From NCBI GenBank assembly GCA_022616275.1, contig JAKEFB010000242.1, forward strand, positions 1 through 49,098: DNA of 49,098 nucleotides, written 5' to 3'. Each line of letters begins with the position of its first letter. Position 1 is the first letter of the stretch. This DNA comes from Chloroflexota bacterium. GTDB lineage: Bacteria > Chloroflexota > Anaerolineae > Promineifilales > Promineifilaceae. The notes below the pieces were generated by a model. The model did not search any database. It was not told where the DNA came from and saw nothing but the letters and a program-made list of their open reading frames with translations. Made by a program: the position numbers and the translations under genes. Shown here in pieces: positions 7,270-15,928 of the stretch.

Positions 7270-7838
7270 CAACTTTTTTATTGATCCGGCACGGCCAGAC
7301 AGCGTGGAACCTGGAGGGGCGCTACACCGGCCAGTCAGACGTGTCGCTAAACGAGACCGGCCGCAACCAGGCCCGCCAACTGGCTGCCCAGCTAAGAAAC
7401 AATCCTCCTGACGTTATTTATGCCTCTGACCTGGTTCGCGCCCGCGAAACGGCCGAGATTATCGCCGCCAGCCTTGCCTTGCCCGTCCACGCCGACCCCC
7501 GGCTGCGTGAAGTAGACCAGGGGGAATGGGAAGGGATGGTCTTTGCCGACATTATCGCCCGCTATGAGCGGGAATTTGCCGCCCGCAAGGCCGACCCCCT
7601 CAACGTCGCGCCGCCGGGCGGCGAAACGGTGGGCCAGGTGCACGCCCGGGTACAGGCGGCCGTGCATGACCTGGTGGCCCGGCACCCCGGTCGGCGAGTG
7701 GCACTCGTCGCTCACGGGATGGTTCTGGCGCTCATCCGGCTGCAGGCCTATGGCTACCCTATCGAACGGGTCTGGGAGCTGGTGCCGCCCAATGTCCAGG
7801 TCGAGGAAGTAGAAATAAGGGAGGGCCGGTCTGGGTAA
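7266..7838 (+). CDS. histidine phosphatase family protein, likely glucosyl-3-phosphoglycerate phosphatase
   Basis: The 190-residue protein has the phosphohistidine signature LLIRHGQTAWNLEGRYTGQS at the N-terminus, the second basic/acidic motif SDLVRARETAEIIA, the acid LREVDQGEWEG, and the second catalytic His in VALVAHGMVLALIR. This is a complete phosphoglycerate-mutase-like fold. Many such enzymes are generic, but a four-base overlap with gpgS points to a GpgP-like role, removing phosphate from glucosyl-3-phosphoglycerate to give glucosylglycerate. The specificity is inferred from context only. Confidence 0.82.
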   Translation: MTTFLLIRHGQTAWNLEGRYTGQSDVSLNETGRNQARQLAAQLRNNPPDVIYASDLVRARETAEIIAASLALPVHADPRLREVDQGEWEGMVFADIIARYEREFAARKADPLNVAPPGGETVGQVHARVQAAVHDLVARHPGRRVALVAHGMVLALIRLQAYGYPIERVWELVPPNVQVEEVEIREGRSG

Positions 7839-7875
7839 ACAGGCCGGCCTATCCCCCTGATGGAGAAAGTTGCCG

Positions 7876-9165
7876 ATGGCTCATTCACCCAATCCCCATT
7901 CGCTAAGAATCGGTTTTGTTTCCACCCGTTTTGCCGGCACAGACGGAGTCTCCCTGGAAACGGCCAAGTGGACGGAGGTCCTGGAAGCGTTGGGGCACAC
8001 CTGCTATTACTTCGCCGGGCTCTGTGACCGGCCGCCCCAACGCTCGATGGTGGTGCCTGAAGCCTTTTACCGCCATCCCGAAGTTTTTGAACGGCACAAC
8101 CGCTTTTTCAGCGGCGACCAGCGGACGGCCGACGACACGCGTTGGGTCCACCATTGGCGAGAGTTCTTCCGCGACCGGCTGGCCGAGTTCATTCAAGCGT
8201 TTCGGATTGACTTGCTAGTTCCCCAGAATATGCTGGCTATTCCCTTGCAAATTCCGCTGGGCCTGGCCCTGACCGAACTCATTGCCGAGACGAACTTTCC
8301 CACGGTGGCCCACCACCACGACTTTGCCTGGGAGCGCAAGCGGTTTCTGGTCAACGGCGTTGGCGATTATATCAGCGCTGCTTTCCCGCCCGACCTGGAC
8401 TCCATCAGCCACGTCGTCATCAACACGGCCGCCCGCCACCAACTGGCGCGCCGGCGAGGTGTCGCTTCAACCGTCATCCCCAACGTCATGGACTTTGACA
8501 GGGAGCCACCGCGCCTGGATGATTATGCGGCCGACGTACGCCAGGCCCTTGGCCTGGAAGCGGACGAATACTTCATTCTGCAGCCAACTCGGATCATCCA
8601 GCGCAAAGGCATTGAACACGCCGTCGAGCTGGTCCATCGCCTGGGGCTCAAGGCCAGCCTGGTGATTTCCCACGCCTCCGGGGATGAAGGCGACGAATAT
8701 GCCCAGCGGGTGCGCCAATACGCCCGGCTTCTAAACGTGAAAGTAATCTTTTGCGCCGACCGGGTCGGCGACGAGCGCGGCCGGACGGAAGACGGCCGTA
8801 AAATTTATCGCCTGTGGGACCTGTACCACCACGCCGACCTGGTGACTTATCCCTCCCTCTATGAGGGGTTCGGCAACGCTTTCCTGGAAACGGTCTGGAT
8901 GCGGCGGCCGATCGTCGTCAACAACTATTCCATTTACGCCACGGACATTCGCCCCAAGGGCTTTGCCGCCATTGAAATAGACGATTACGTCACCGACGGC
9001 AGCGTGGCCCAGGCGCGGAACGTGCTCCTGAACCCGGAACTGGGGCAGAAGATGGCTGTGCGGAACTTTGAGCTGGCCGCCCAATATTTCTCCTACAAAA
9101 TGCTACGCCGCAAGCTGCGCGGGGAGCTGGCCAATTTCTTTGGCGTGGCCGAGCCTGCTTCTTAG
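7876..9165 (+). CDS. GT4 glycosyltransferase, candidate mannosylglucosylglycerate synthase
   Basis: The chosen ATG at 7876 has GGAGA nine bases upstream; an in-frame TTG at 7870 is less likely. The 429-residue GT-B enzyme opens with LRIGFVSTRFAGTDGVSLET, has a VAHHHDFAWERKRF segment, the RIIQRKGIEHAVELV phosphate loop, and the EX7E motif in YPSLYEGFGNAFLETV. This N-terminus resembles a GT4 group found beside GpgS in solute clusters, including the non-phosphorylating mannosylglucosylglycerate synthases described from Petrotoga (from memory). Its position after gpgS and the phosphatase supports a role in extending glucosylglycerate. It ends 17 bases from the convergent phosphorylase gene. Confidence 0.75.
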   Translation: MAHSPNPHSLRIGFVSTRFAGTDGVSLETAKWTEVLEALGHTCYYFAGLCDRPPQRSMVVPEAFYRHPEVFERHNRFFSGDQRTADDTRWVHHWREFFRDRLAEFIQAFRIDLLVPQNMLAIPLQIPLGLALTELIAETNFPTVAHHHDFAWERKRFLVNGVGDYISAAFPPDLDSISHVVINTAARHQLARRRGVASTVIPNVMDFDREPPRLDDYAADVRQALGLEADEYFILQPTRIIQRKGIEHAVELVHRLGLKASLVISHASGDEGDEYAQRVRQYARLLNVKVIFCADRVGDERGRTEDGRKIYRLWDLYHHADLVTYPSLYEGFGNAFLETVWMRRPIVVNNYSIYATDIRPKGFAAIEIDDYVTDGSVAQARNVLLNPELGQKMAVRNFELAAQYFSYKMLRRKLRGELANFFGVAEPAS

Positions 9166-9182
9166 CTTGAAATCGAAGGCAT

Positions 9183-10952
9183 TCACGGTATTTGATGGGG
9201 TTTCAGCCAGCGGACCTGGTAGGGGGCAAGTATCAGTTCCAGCGTCCTCTTACCGGCCGGAGCATAGGTCGTGCCGCTGTTGAGATCGGTGAAGCTGGAT
9301 GGGCGCTCCGGTAGCCCATCCAGCTTCACCGCCACCTGGTGGGCCTGATTGGAAACGTTGTGCAGGCAGAACACCTGGTCCCGGCCGTCGGGCGAGGCGC
9401 GCCGGACGGCGAAAATAGCCTCGTGGCAAAAGAAGATTTCCTGCTCGCCATTGGGGTGGAAGGCCCGGCCGGCCCCGGCCGTCCGCTGTTGGAGCAATCG
9501 GCGATAGGGATAAAAGACGTGGCGGCGCAACGACTCTGGGTCGGCTAATTCTCGTTCCAACCGGCCGCGTTCCAACTTTTCCCGGTTAATCGTCCGGTAA
9601 CGGCCGGTCTGGGCCACCCCGTCCGGCCAGTTGCGAGAGCCAAACAGGCTATGAAAGTAGATGCCCGGCACGCCACGCAAAGCCAGCATGATGGCCTGGG
9701 CAGCCAGGAAGCGACTGGCTACCAGGGCTGTCCTTTCGCCGGCCGCTTCCGGGTCGCCCAACGCGTCCAGGTAGTTGGCATTTAACTCGTAGGCGCTGCG
9801 CGTGCCGTCGGGATTGTTCTTATAGGAAACGTAGCCGCCCAGGTCGCGGACGCGCTGGGCCATCGTCTCAATGTCGGCTTCACTCAAGATGCCCCGGGCC
9901 GGGGTGACGCCGATGCCGTCGTGCGAGGCCAGGAAGTTAAAGAAGCTGGCCTGGGCAGAAGGTAGATCCAGTCCCCTGGCCCAGGTGGCCAGGGTCGTCG
10001 CCTGGCCGCTGTGAAAAGCGTGGAGCACCAGGGGCGGGAGGGAAAAGTTGTAGACCATCTGGGCCTCGTTGGCCCCGTCGCCGAAGTAGGCGATGTTGTC
10101 CTGGTGGGGAACGTTCGTCTCGGTGATGAGGCTGGCGGTGGGAGCAACCTCGTCCAGCACGGCGCGAAACAGTTGGACAAGGCGGTGCGTTTGCGGCCGG
10201 TGGAGGCAGGCTGTCCCGCTTTCCTTCCACAAAAAGGCGATGGCGTCCAGGCGGATAAACTCGGCGCCTTGCTCGACGTAGAACAACAAAACGTCGAGAA
10301 TCTCCAGCAGCACGTCTGGGTTTTTGAAGTTTAAATCAACCTGGTCTGCGCTAAAGGTCGTCCAGACCAATTTCTCGCCGGCCGCCGTTTGAAAAGGCGT
10401 CAATAGCGGCAAGGCGCGCGGGCGAAAGACCTGGGAAAGGTTGGCGTCTCCAGGTGGGACGACGAAATACTCCTGGTAGCGCGGGTCGCCCGCCAGGAAG
10501 CGGCCAAACCAATCGCTCTGAACCGAAACGTGGTTGACTACGGCGTCAAACATGAGCCGGAAATTGCCGCCGATCCGGGCCACGTCGTCCCAACTGCCCA
10601 ACGCCGGGTTAACGGCCTTGTAGTCAATGACCGAGAAACCATCGTCCGACGAATAGGGAAAAAAGGGCAGGAGGTGAACGCCGGTCACCACCCCCGGCAG
10701 GGTCGTCTCCAGAAACTCCGCCAGCGAGCGCAGCGGCGGCTGGCCGGCCTCGTAGACCATGTCGCCATAGGTAATCAGAATGACGTCTCGCTCGTCAAAC
10801 CGCCCGGCCGGGGCCGTTTGGGAGGCCGGCCGGTGGGGGTTTCGCCGGCGAAAGCCGTCCAGCAGCGCCTGGAGCCTTGGCCAGAGGTGGCCGGCTGTTT
10901 CCGCGTCGTATAGATAAGACAGGTGGTCGCGGATGCGCGCTTGTGGGCTCAA
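9183..10952 (-). CDS. GH13_18 sugar phosphorylase, probable glucosylglycerate phosphorylase
   Basis: This 589-residue protein is a GH13 subfamily 18 enzyme (sucrose, glucosylglycerol and glucosylglycerate phosphorylases). Visible motifs are HLLPFFPYSSDDGFSVIDY, FDAVVNHVS, the nucleophile Asp236 in FIRLDAIAFLWKE, the acid/base Glu278 in ITETNVPH, and Asp345 in ASHDGIG. The TETNVPH and VWTTFSADQVDLNF segments look more like the glucosylglycerate-type branch (Escherichia coli YcjM) than classical sucrose phosphorylase. The start is TTG within a TTGA overlap with the upstream glycosidase gene and has GGAG eight bases before it. It would yield glucose-1-phosphate plus glycerate. Substrate choice is inferred from context. 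Confidence 0.82.
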   Translation of the reverse strand: MSPQARIRDHLSYLYDAETAGHLWPRLQALLDGFRRRNPHRPASQTAPAGRFDERDVILITYGDMVYEAGQPPLRSLAEFLETTLPGVVTGVHLLPFFPYSSDDGFSVIDYKAVNPALGSWDDVARIGGNFRLMFDAVVNHVSVQSDWFGRFLAGDPRYQEYFVVPPGDANLSQVFRPRALPLLTPFQTAAGEKLVWTTFSADQVDLNFKNPDVLLEILDVLLFYVEQGAEFIRLDAIAFLWKESGTACLHRPQTHRLVQLFRAVLDEVAPTASLITETNVPHQDNIAYFGDGANEAQMVYNFSLPPLVLHAFHSGQATTLATWARGLDLPSAQASFFNFLASHDGIGVTPARGILSEADIETMAQRVRDLGGYVSYKNNPDGTRSAYELNANYLDALGDPEAAGERTALVASRFLAAQAIMLALRGVPGIYFHSLFGSRNWPDGVAQTGRYRTINREKLERGRLERELADPESLRRHVFYPYRRLLQQRTAGAGRAFHPNGEQEIFFCHEAIFAVRRASPDGRDQVFCLHNVSNQAHQVAVKLDGLPERPSSFTDLNSGTTYAPAGKRTLELILAPYQVRWLKPHQIP

Positions 10953-12901
10953 ACCGATTTCTCCGAACCTCCGGCCGGTTGCCAGGCAGGGTGGGTCAGG
11001 GCCGCCAGCAGGGCCGCCCCGGGCCAGGCGAACCAGTGCCGGGAATGCACGGCGCCGTTGTGCGGGTCGCGCGCTTCGGGCAGCGCCCCATCCCGACAGG
11101 CGGTAGCTACCAGCCGTTCCAGCGCCCGGACAGCGCGCGCCGTATCGCCCAGCAGGCGGGCCGCGATTAGTTCCTGAACGTCACCCAGCGGCCAGGCGCC
11201 AGGGGTATGCACCGACCCCAGGCCACCCAGCGGGCCGTCGTAATACCCCCCTTTGTTGGCCGGGCTAAAGGCAAAGGCGATAGTCGCCTGCCAGACAGGA
11301 TGGTCGGCCGGACAAAAGCCCCACAATGGCGCCAGAACGAGGGGCAGATCGTTGGCGTCGTGATACAGGTAATGCCGGCCGCCGGCGTCGGTGGCGTAAG
11401 CAAAAAGGGAGTGGCCCTCACCGTTGGCGACAAAATAGCGCCACACGGCCGCCTCGATTTCCTGGCTCAGAGCAAGTAAATCCAGGCCAGTGAAAGGCCA
11501 ACGGCTATTTAACCGGGACAGTTGGCGCAGCGTGTGCCAGAGGAGAACGTGGCTGGAAAAGTGATAGGGGAAGGGTAGGGGATCGTCGGCCGGCGTTTCC
11601 TCCGTGGCGAAGAGGGGGGCGACGGCTGCCTGGCGAGATAGAATATGCTCTATCACCAGCGGCGCGTGGGGCAACAGCCGCCGCAACGTTGCCCGGTCGT
11701 CTGGGCAGCGGCCGGCATATTCGGCCAGCTCCAGCAGGGGGTAACATTGCTGGTCAAGCTGGAAGACGTGGTCCTTGGGCCGGCCGTTGGCCAGGTAAGC
11801 CCGCCCCCAGTAGCCGGCCGGGCGTTGCGCCGTTTCAAAAAGCCAGAGCAGGTGGCGGCGTCTCAGCCCCAGTTCGGCGCCATCCCCGGCCGTGCAGCCC
11901 TGGATGAGAAAATAGGCGTCCCGCGTCCAGCTTAGCGGCAGCAATTGGTGGTCGGTCAGCAGGCAGACACCCTCGCCAACGGGCACGGCGCAGCAGTCCC
12001 ACAAGTAGCTCTGGGCGCGTTGGGCCAGCGCCAGCGCAGGGGCAGGCCGGGGCAGCCGCTCCGCCAGCGCCAGCCAGCGCCTTTGCCTGGCTTCCAGGGC
12101 TGCCTCCAGATTGGCCTGGACGTCGCCGGCTGCCAGTTGTCCGGCCGTCGCCTGAGCCTCTTCCACTGTTTGGGCCAGGGTGTAGATAAAGGTCTGTGTT
12201 ACCGTTTGCCCCGGTTCGATCCGCAGCCGCCCCTGGGTGGCTACGGGCAGGGGGCCATTACCCTGGAGCTGCCAGGGCGACCCGGCCGGCAACCCCAGGA
12301 TGGCGGCCGCCACACCAACTTCGGGCGCGACGAGGGTCAGGGTCTGGCCATCGTAGTCAAGGCCCAGCGCCAGCGCCGGCAGGAGCAGGTCGCCCTTTTC
12401 GGTCAACTGGGTATAGCTGGCCCGGCTGAGGGCCAGGGGACCTTCCCAGCGGTACTCCCAGGTAAGTGGCCGGCGGCCGGTATTATGCCAGGACCACTGT
12501 TGCAAGGCGCCGGGCACAGGGCGGCCGTCCAGGTGCGGCGCCCAGGTAGTTACCTCGACTTCCAGCCCGCCGTCTGACCAGCGGCTGCGGGGAATGGCGC
12601 CAGCCAGCAGAAAAAGCGACGAGGGCGGCGCTTGTTCTATTGCTGCCGGGCGCAGGCCAAAAGTTAGCGCATCCCGGCTGGCCAGCGCCGCCCGGTAGGC
12701 CCGGACGGCCGCCTGGTCGTATCGCCGGTCATTAGGGAAGGGGGGCATAGCGCTCAGGGTTACGTAGCCTTGAACCGGATGGAAGCTGTTCAGGCTGAGC
12801 AGCCGGCCGTCTGGCGAGACGCTGCCGGCCAGAAGGCCGTTGCCAAAGTCGAGCGGCTTGTACGGATGCCCCCATTCAAGCTGGTGCTGAAATATATCCA
12901 C
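10949..12901 (-). CDS. (alpha/alpha)6-barrel glycoside hydrolase, distantly GH125-like
   Basis: The 650-residue protein has an N-terminal beta-rich domain (about 1-250) and a helical barrel. Barrel motifs are LLPLSWTRDAYFL (about 321-333), YWGRAYLANGRPKD, FQLDQQCYPLLEL (380-392), HDANDLPLVLAPLWGF (514-529) and GLGSVHTPGAWPLGD (560-574). The last three resemble the order and wording of GH125 exo-alpha-mannosidases (LDSLCYP, DDANVPSLL..PY.G, GIGSPHT...WP), but the GH125 YEVDG segment reads YATDA here, so the catalytic residues may differ. GH15 or GH63-type alpha-glucosidases are alternatives. GTG is the start, with GAAGG next to it. It lies between the importer genes and the phosphorylase, so it probably trims an imported oligosaccharide in the cytoplasm. 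Confidence 0.65.
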   Translation of the reverse strand: MDIFQHQLEWGHPYKPLDFGNGLLAGSVSPDGRLLSLNSFHPVQGYVTLSAMPPFPNDRRYDQAAVRAYRAALASRDALTFGLRPAAIEQAPPSSLFLLAGAIPRSRWSDGGLEVEVTTWAPHLDGRPVPGALQQWSWHNTGRRPLTWEYRWEGPLALSRASYTQLTEKGDLLLPALALGLDYDGQTLTLVAPEVGVAAAILGLPAGSPWQLQGNGPLPVATQGRLRIEPGQTVTQTFIYTLAQTVEEAQATAGQLAAGDVQANLEAALEARQRRWLALAERLPRPAPALALAQRAQSYLWDCCAVPVGEGVCLLTDHQLLPLSWTRDAYFLIQGCTAGDGAELGLRRRHLLWLFETAQRPAGYWGRAYLANGRPKDHVFQLDQQCYPLLELAEYAGRCPDDRATLRRLLPHAPLVIEHILSRQAAVAPLFATEETPADDPLPFPYHFSSHVLLWHTLRQLSRLNSRWPFTGLDLLALSQEIEAAVWRYFVANGEGHSLFAYATDAGGRHYLYHDANDLPLVLAPLWGFCPADHPVWQATIAFAFSPANKGGYYDGPLGGLGSVHTPGAWPLGDVQELIAARLLGDTARAVRALERLVATACRDGALPEARDPHNGAVHSRHWFAWPGAALLAALTHPAWQPAGGSEKSV

Positions 12902-12903
12902 CT

Positions 12904-13986
12904 TCAGACCAAGGCAAGACCGGTGTTCTTGTCCAACCAGCGGATCTTCTCCCGGCTGAGGCGCAGCCAGATCTCCTGCCCGGCTTCGAAAGTCGTGTCG
13001 GCGTGGGCGTTGACCTTCAACTGCTCATCGCCGACCTGGACTGTGAGCAGGTTATGCGACCCTAAGGGCTCGACGACGAGCACTCTGGCCGGGAGCGCGC
13101 CTTCAGCCGGGCCGGTCATCGCCTCGATATTTTCGGCCCGGATGCCCAACCAGAGGCCGGCCCCATTCATGCCTTGCAACCGGCCGGCCGTCTGGGTGTC
13201 CAGCGGGAAGGCCGTATTGCTGACCAACACAGCCGCCTTATCCCCGGCCGGCCGGGCAGTGAGAAAGTTCATGGGCGGGTTGCCGATGAAACTACCGATA
13301 AAATGGGCCGCCGGATTGTTGTAGACGGCAATGGGTGGATCGCACTGTAAGATTTTCCCGTGGCGCATGACGGCGATGCGATCTCCCATGCTGAGCGCCT
13401 CGACCTGGTCGTGGGTGACGTAAATGACCGTCGTATTGAGTTCATTCAATAACCGTTTCAGCTCGGCCCGCATTTCCAGGCGCAGCAGGGCATCCAGGTT
13501 GCTCAACGGCTCGTCCATGAGCAGCACTTGCGACTCGATGGCAATGGCCCGGGCCACGGCCACACGCTGGCGCTGGCCGCCGCTCAGTTGGGCCGGATAG
13601 CGCTTTAATAGATCTTCAATGTGGAGGAGTTCGGCCGCGGCCTGCACCCGTTTACGAATTTCCTCCTCTGGCCGGCGCTGCATCGTGAGACCAAAGCCGA
13701 TGTTGTCAAAGACGGTCATATGGGGAAAAACTGCGTAGCTTTGAAAGACCATTGAGATACCCCGCCGGCGCGGCGGCAAATTGGTCACGTCCCGGTCGCC
13801 AATGAAGATGCGCCCGCCGTCTACCTGCTCCAGGCCGGCAATCGAGCGCAGCAAGGTGGACTTGCCGCAGCCGCTTGGCCCCAGGAGGACCATAAACTCC
13901 CGGTCAGGGATGGTCAGGCTAACGTCGCCAACGGCCACCAGGTCGCCGAACACCTTACGGACCTGTTCCAGTCTTATTTCGGCCAT
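12904..13986 (-). CDS. sugar ABC transporter ATP-binding protein, MalK/UgpC type
   Basis: The 360-residue ATPase has Walker A GPSGCGKST, Q-loop VFQSYAVFPHMTV, signature LSGGQRQRVAVARA, Walker B VLLMDEPLSNLD, and the switch His in YVTHDQVEALSM. A C-terminal extension of about 120 residues carries the TOBE-like regulatory fold of carbohydrate importers (LGIRAENIEAM, VVEPLGSHNLLTVQV). ATG at 13986 is chosen because GAGGAG stands eight bases upstream; the frame extends a few codons further without support. It powers the two permeases encoded upstream. Confidence 0.92.
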   Translation of the reverse strand: MAEIRLEQVRKVFGDLVAVGDVSLTIPDREFMVLLGPSGCGKSTLLRSIAGLEQVDGGRIFIGDRDVTNLPPRRRGISMVFQSYAVFPHMTVFDNIGFGLTMQRRPEEEIRKRVQAAAELLHIEDLLKRYPAQLSGGQRQRVAVARAIAIESQVLLMDEPLSNLDALLRLEMRAELKRLLNELNTTVIYVTHDQVEALSMGDRIAVMRHGKILQCDPPIAVYNNPAAHFIGSFIGNPPMNFLTARPAGDKAAVLVSNTAFPLDTQTAGRLQGMNGAGLWLGIRAENIEAMTGPAEGALPARVLVVEPLGSHNLLTVQVGDEQLKVNAHADTTFEAGQEIWLRLSREKIRWLDKNTGLALV

Positions 13987-13999
13987 AACAAAGCTCCTC

Positions 14000-14068
14000 A
14001 AACCCCGCAGGTCTCCGAGGGCACGAATCGTGCCCCGGGTACATTTGGTGCCCCGACCTGCGGGGTTT
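14000..14068. repeat. nested hairpin repeat, copy 2 of the AAACCCCGCAGGTC family
   Basis: Outer arms aaaccccgcaggtc (14000-14013) and gacctgcggggttt (14055-14068) enclose an inner stem gggcacga / tcgtgccc. It fills the spacer between the second permease gene and the ATPase gene. The same outer arms, directly apposed, are at 1873-1905, so the inner part looks inserted. Confidence 0.8.
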
Positions 14069-14087
14069 CATACTCGGTCTGGTCAGA

Positions 14088-14909
14088 TTATTTCAATTTC
14101 ACGCCCCATAGGCTGAAGAGATAGCGACGCACGAAGAGCATGAACAGCAGCGCCGGAATCAGGATAAAGAAACCACCGGCAAATTTGAAAGGAATCGGAG
14201 ACTGGTTGAGCTGGACAACCAGCTTGGCGGGCAAGGTCGGGTTACGCACCGTCAAAATGGCGGCGGCAAAGACCTCGTTCCAGGAAAGAACAAAAGTAAA
14301 GATGGCCGACGCGGCCAGGCCGGGGAGGGCCAGGGGCAGGGCGACCCGCCGAAAAGCGCCGAAGCGGCTACAGCCCATCGTCATGGCGGCCTCCTCTAAT
14401 TCACTGGAGACCCCGACAAAAATGCTGCTGGTGACCAGGATAGTCGTCGGCAGGGCCATGGCCGTGTGCAACAAAGCCACCCCAAAGACCGTGTCGTCCA
14501 GCCCCCAACGGATGTAGGTAACGACCAGGGGAACAGCCAGAATGACAATTGGGAAAGCCCTTGTAGCCAGGATCATTAGCCGAAAGGAGTCCTGGCCACG
14601 GAAGACGTAACGGGCCAGGGCGTATCCGGCCGGCGCGCCGACAACCAGCGAGACGGCCAGCGTGAGAATAGCCACGACGATGCTATTCCTGACCGAGTCC
14701 AATACGCCGAAGGAACTCAGGAAAAAGCTGAGGGTTTCGGTTGAGATTTGCCGGGGAATAATTGGCTTGGGATAGTCATAGACCACGTCGCGTGGGCTGA
14801 AAGCCATAACCATAATCAGGTAAATGGGAATAAGAATGTACAGAGCGGGGATGAGGGCGGCCAGATAAAGCAGCCCCCGGCTGGTGAACCAGGTGCCAGA
14901 TTTCATCAT
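14088..14909 (-). CDS. sugar ABC transporter permease, MalG type
   Basis: This 273-residue inner-membrane protein has about six hydrophobic segments, beginning with LLYLAALIPALYILIPIYLI, and the EAA coupling loop ELEEAAMTMGCSRFGAFRRV followed by ALPLALPG. Its length and N-terminal FSPRD region are typical of MalG/UgpE-like subunits. It follows the other permease by 16 bases and is separated from the ATPase gene by the nested hairpin at 14000-14068, which could lower or protect downstream message. Confidence 0.9.
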   Translation of the reverse strand: MMKSGTWFTSRGLLYLAALIPALYILIPIYLIMVMAFSPRDVVYDYPKPIIPRQISTETLSFFLSSFGVLDSVRNSIVVAILTLAVSLVVGAPAGYALARYVFRGQDSFRLMILATRAFPIVILAVPLVVTYIRWGLDDTVFGVALLHTAMALPTTILVTSSIFVGVSSELEEAAMTMGCSRFGAFRRVALPLALPGLAASAIFTFVLSWNEVFAAAILTVRNPTLPAKLVVQLNQSPIPFKFAGGFFILIPALLFMLFVRRYLFSLWGVKLK

Positions 14910-14925
14910 CCCACCTCCCGGCGCC

Positions 14926-15846
14926 CTAGCGGGCTACACCCGACTGCACCCGCAAGGCGCGCAGATAGATCACGGCAATGCCGAGTGAAACGAGTAGAAT
15001 CAGCGTGGCATAGGCGGCGGCGACGTGTGGATTACGCAAGTTGGCGTACCAATCAAAGGCCTCCAGGGCCAGGACCGGCATTCCTCCACCGGTCAGGGCC
15101 ACCACCACGGCGAAGACCTGGAAGGCCAGGATGGTGCGCAGGATCAGGGCCACCTGAATGCTGGGGCGGAGCAGCGGCAGGGTCACCCGGCGCAATCGAG
15201 TAAAGTAGCCGGCGCCAAAGACTTCGGCCGCTTCGTCGTATTCTTTGGGAATACCCTGCAAGCCAGCCACCAGAATAACAAAGACGATCGAAGTCGCCCG
15301 CCAGACCTCGGCGATAATGACGGCAATGAGCGGCCACGACGTGCGAATGTTGAGAAAAATGAACGGCCGCTCCAGGAGTCCCAGGCCGGTGAGGATGGTG
15401 TTGAGGTAGCCGTTCTCGGTAAAGATAGACAGCCAGACAATGCCGGCCGCCAGGTCGGAGACGGCAATGGGCAGGGCGTAAAAGTAAATCAGCAGGCTCG
15501 AACCGCGCAAGCCGGCCGTCACCAGGAGGGCCATGACCAGGGCTAACACGAATTGCAATGGAATCACCGACACAATCAACAGGAACGTGTTGCGCAGCGC
15601 CTGACGGAAGGCCACATCGTTGACCATCCGCTCGACGTGAGCCAGGGTCCACTGCCCGTCGTCTGTCTGGAAAGCCAGCCCGATGGCCCTGAACATCGGC
15701 CAGGCGAAAAAGACCAGTAAGAAAATAGTCGAGGGCAATAATAACAGGTAAGGTTCCAACTTTCGCCGGCTCAGGCCCAATGGCCTGGTTGCCCGGCTCT
15801 TCCCTGGCGCTGCTTTATCCCCGATAGCAGGTTCAACCGTTTCCAC
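14926..15846 (-). CDS. sugar ABC transporter permease, MalF type
   Basis: The product is a six-helix permease with the EAA loop YDEAAEVFGAGYFTRLRRVT followed by LPLLRPS, and a leading hydrophobic segment LLLLPSTIFLLVFFAWPMF. GTG at 15846 is preferred (306 residues) because GGAGAG lies eight bases upstream. An upstream in-frame GTG at 15876 would put the palindrome at 15864-15918 inside the gene and lacks a ribosome site. It is the MalF-like partner of the downstream MalG-like protein. Confidence 0.88.
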   Translation of the reverse strand: METVEPAIGDKAAPGKSRATRPLGLSRRKLEPYLLLLPSTIFLLVFFAWPMFRAIGLAFQTDDGQWTLAHVERMVNDVAFRQALRNTFLLIVSVIPLQFVLALVMALLVTAGLRGSSLLIYFYALPIAVSDLAAGIVWLSIFTENGYLNTILTGLGLLERPFIFLNIRTSWPLIAVIIAEVWRATSIVFVILVAGLQGIPKEYDEAAEVFGAGYFTRLRRVTLPLLRPSIQVALILRTILAFQVFAVVVALTGGGMPVLALEAFDWYANLRNPHVAAAYATLILLVSLGIAVIYLRALRVQSGVAR

Positions 15847-15863
15847 CTTCGTCTCTCCTGTGG

Positions 15864-15918
15864 AGGTGACTGGCACTTTTCAAGAAGTGCTGGCACTTCC
15901 AGGAAGTGCCAGTCACCT
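15864..15918. repeat. palindromic element, GGTGACTG-CACTT family, copy 1
   Basis: Perfect 15-base arms AGGTGACTGGCACTT and AAGTGCCAGTCACCT enclose further internal GGCACTT/AAGTGCC repeats. It fills the spacer between the substrate-binding protein gene and the first permease gene. Two shorter relatives lie at 48534-48570 and 48886-48916. In binding-protein operons a hairpin here often raises the level of the upstream message. Confidence 0.85.
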
Positions 15919-15928
15919 GATTAGAAGA

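Noticed and set aside
9183-10952. Sucrose phosphorylase as the call for the GH13 enzyme
   Set aside because: Not excluded, but the TETNVPH wording and the neighbouring glucosylglycerate genes fit the glucosylglycerate type better.
15847-15876. Earlier GTG start for the MalF-type permease
   Set aside because: The added codons are part of a palindromic repeat and lack a ribosome site; GTG at 15846 has GGAGAG in place.
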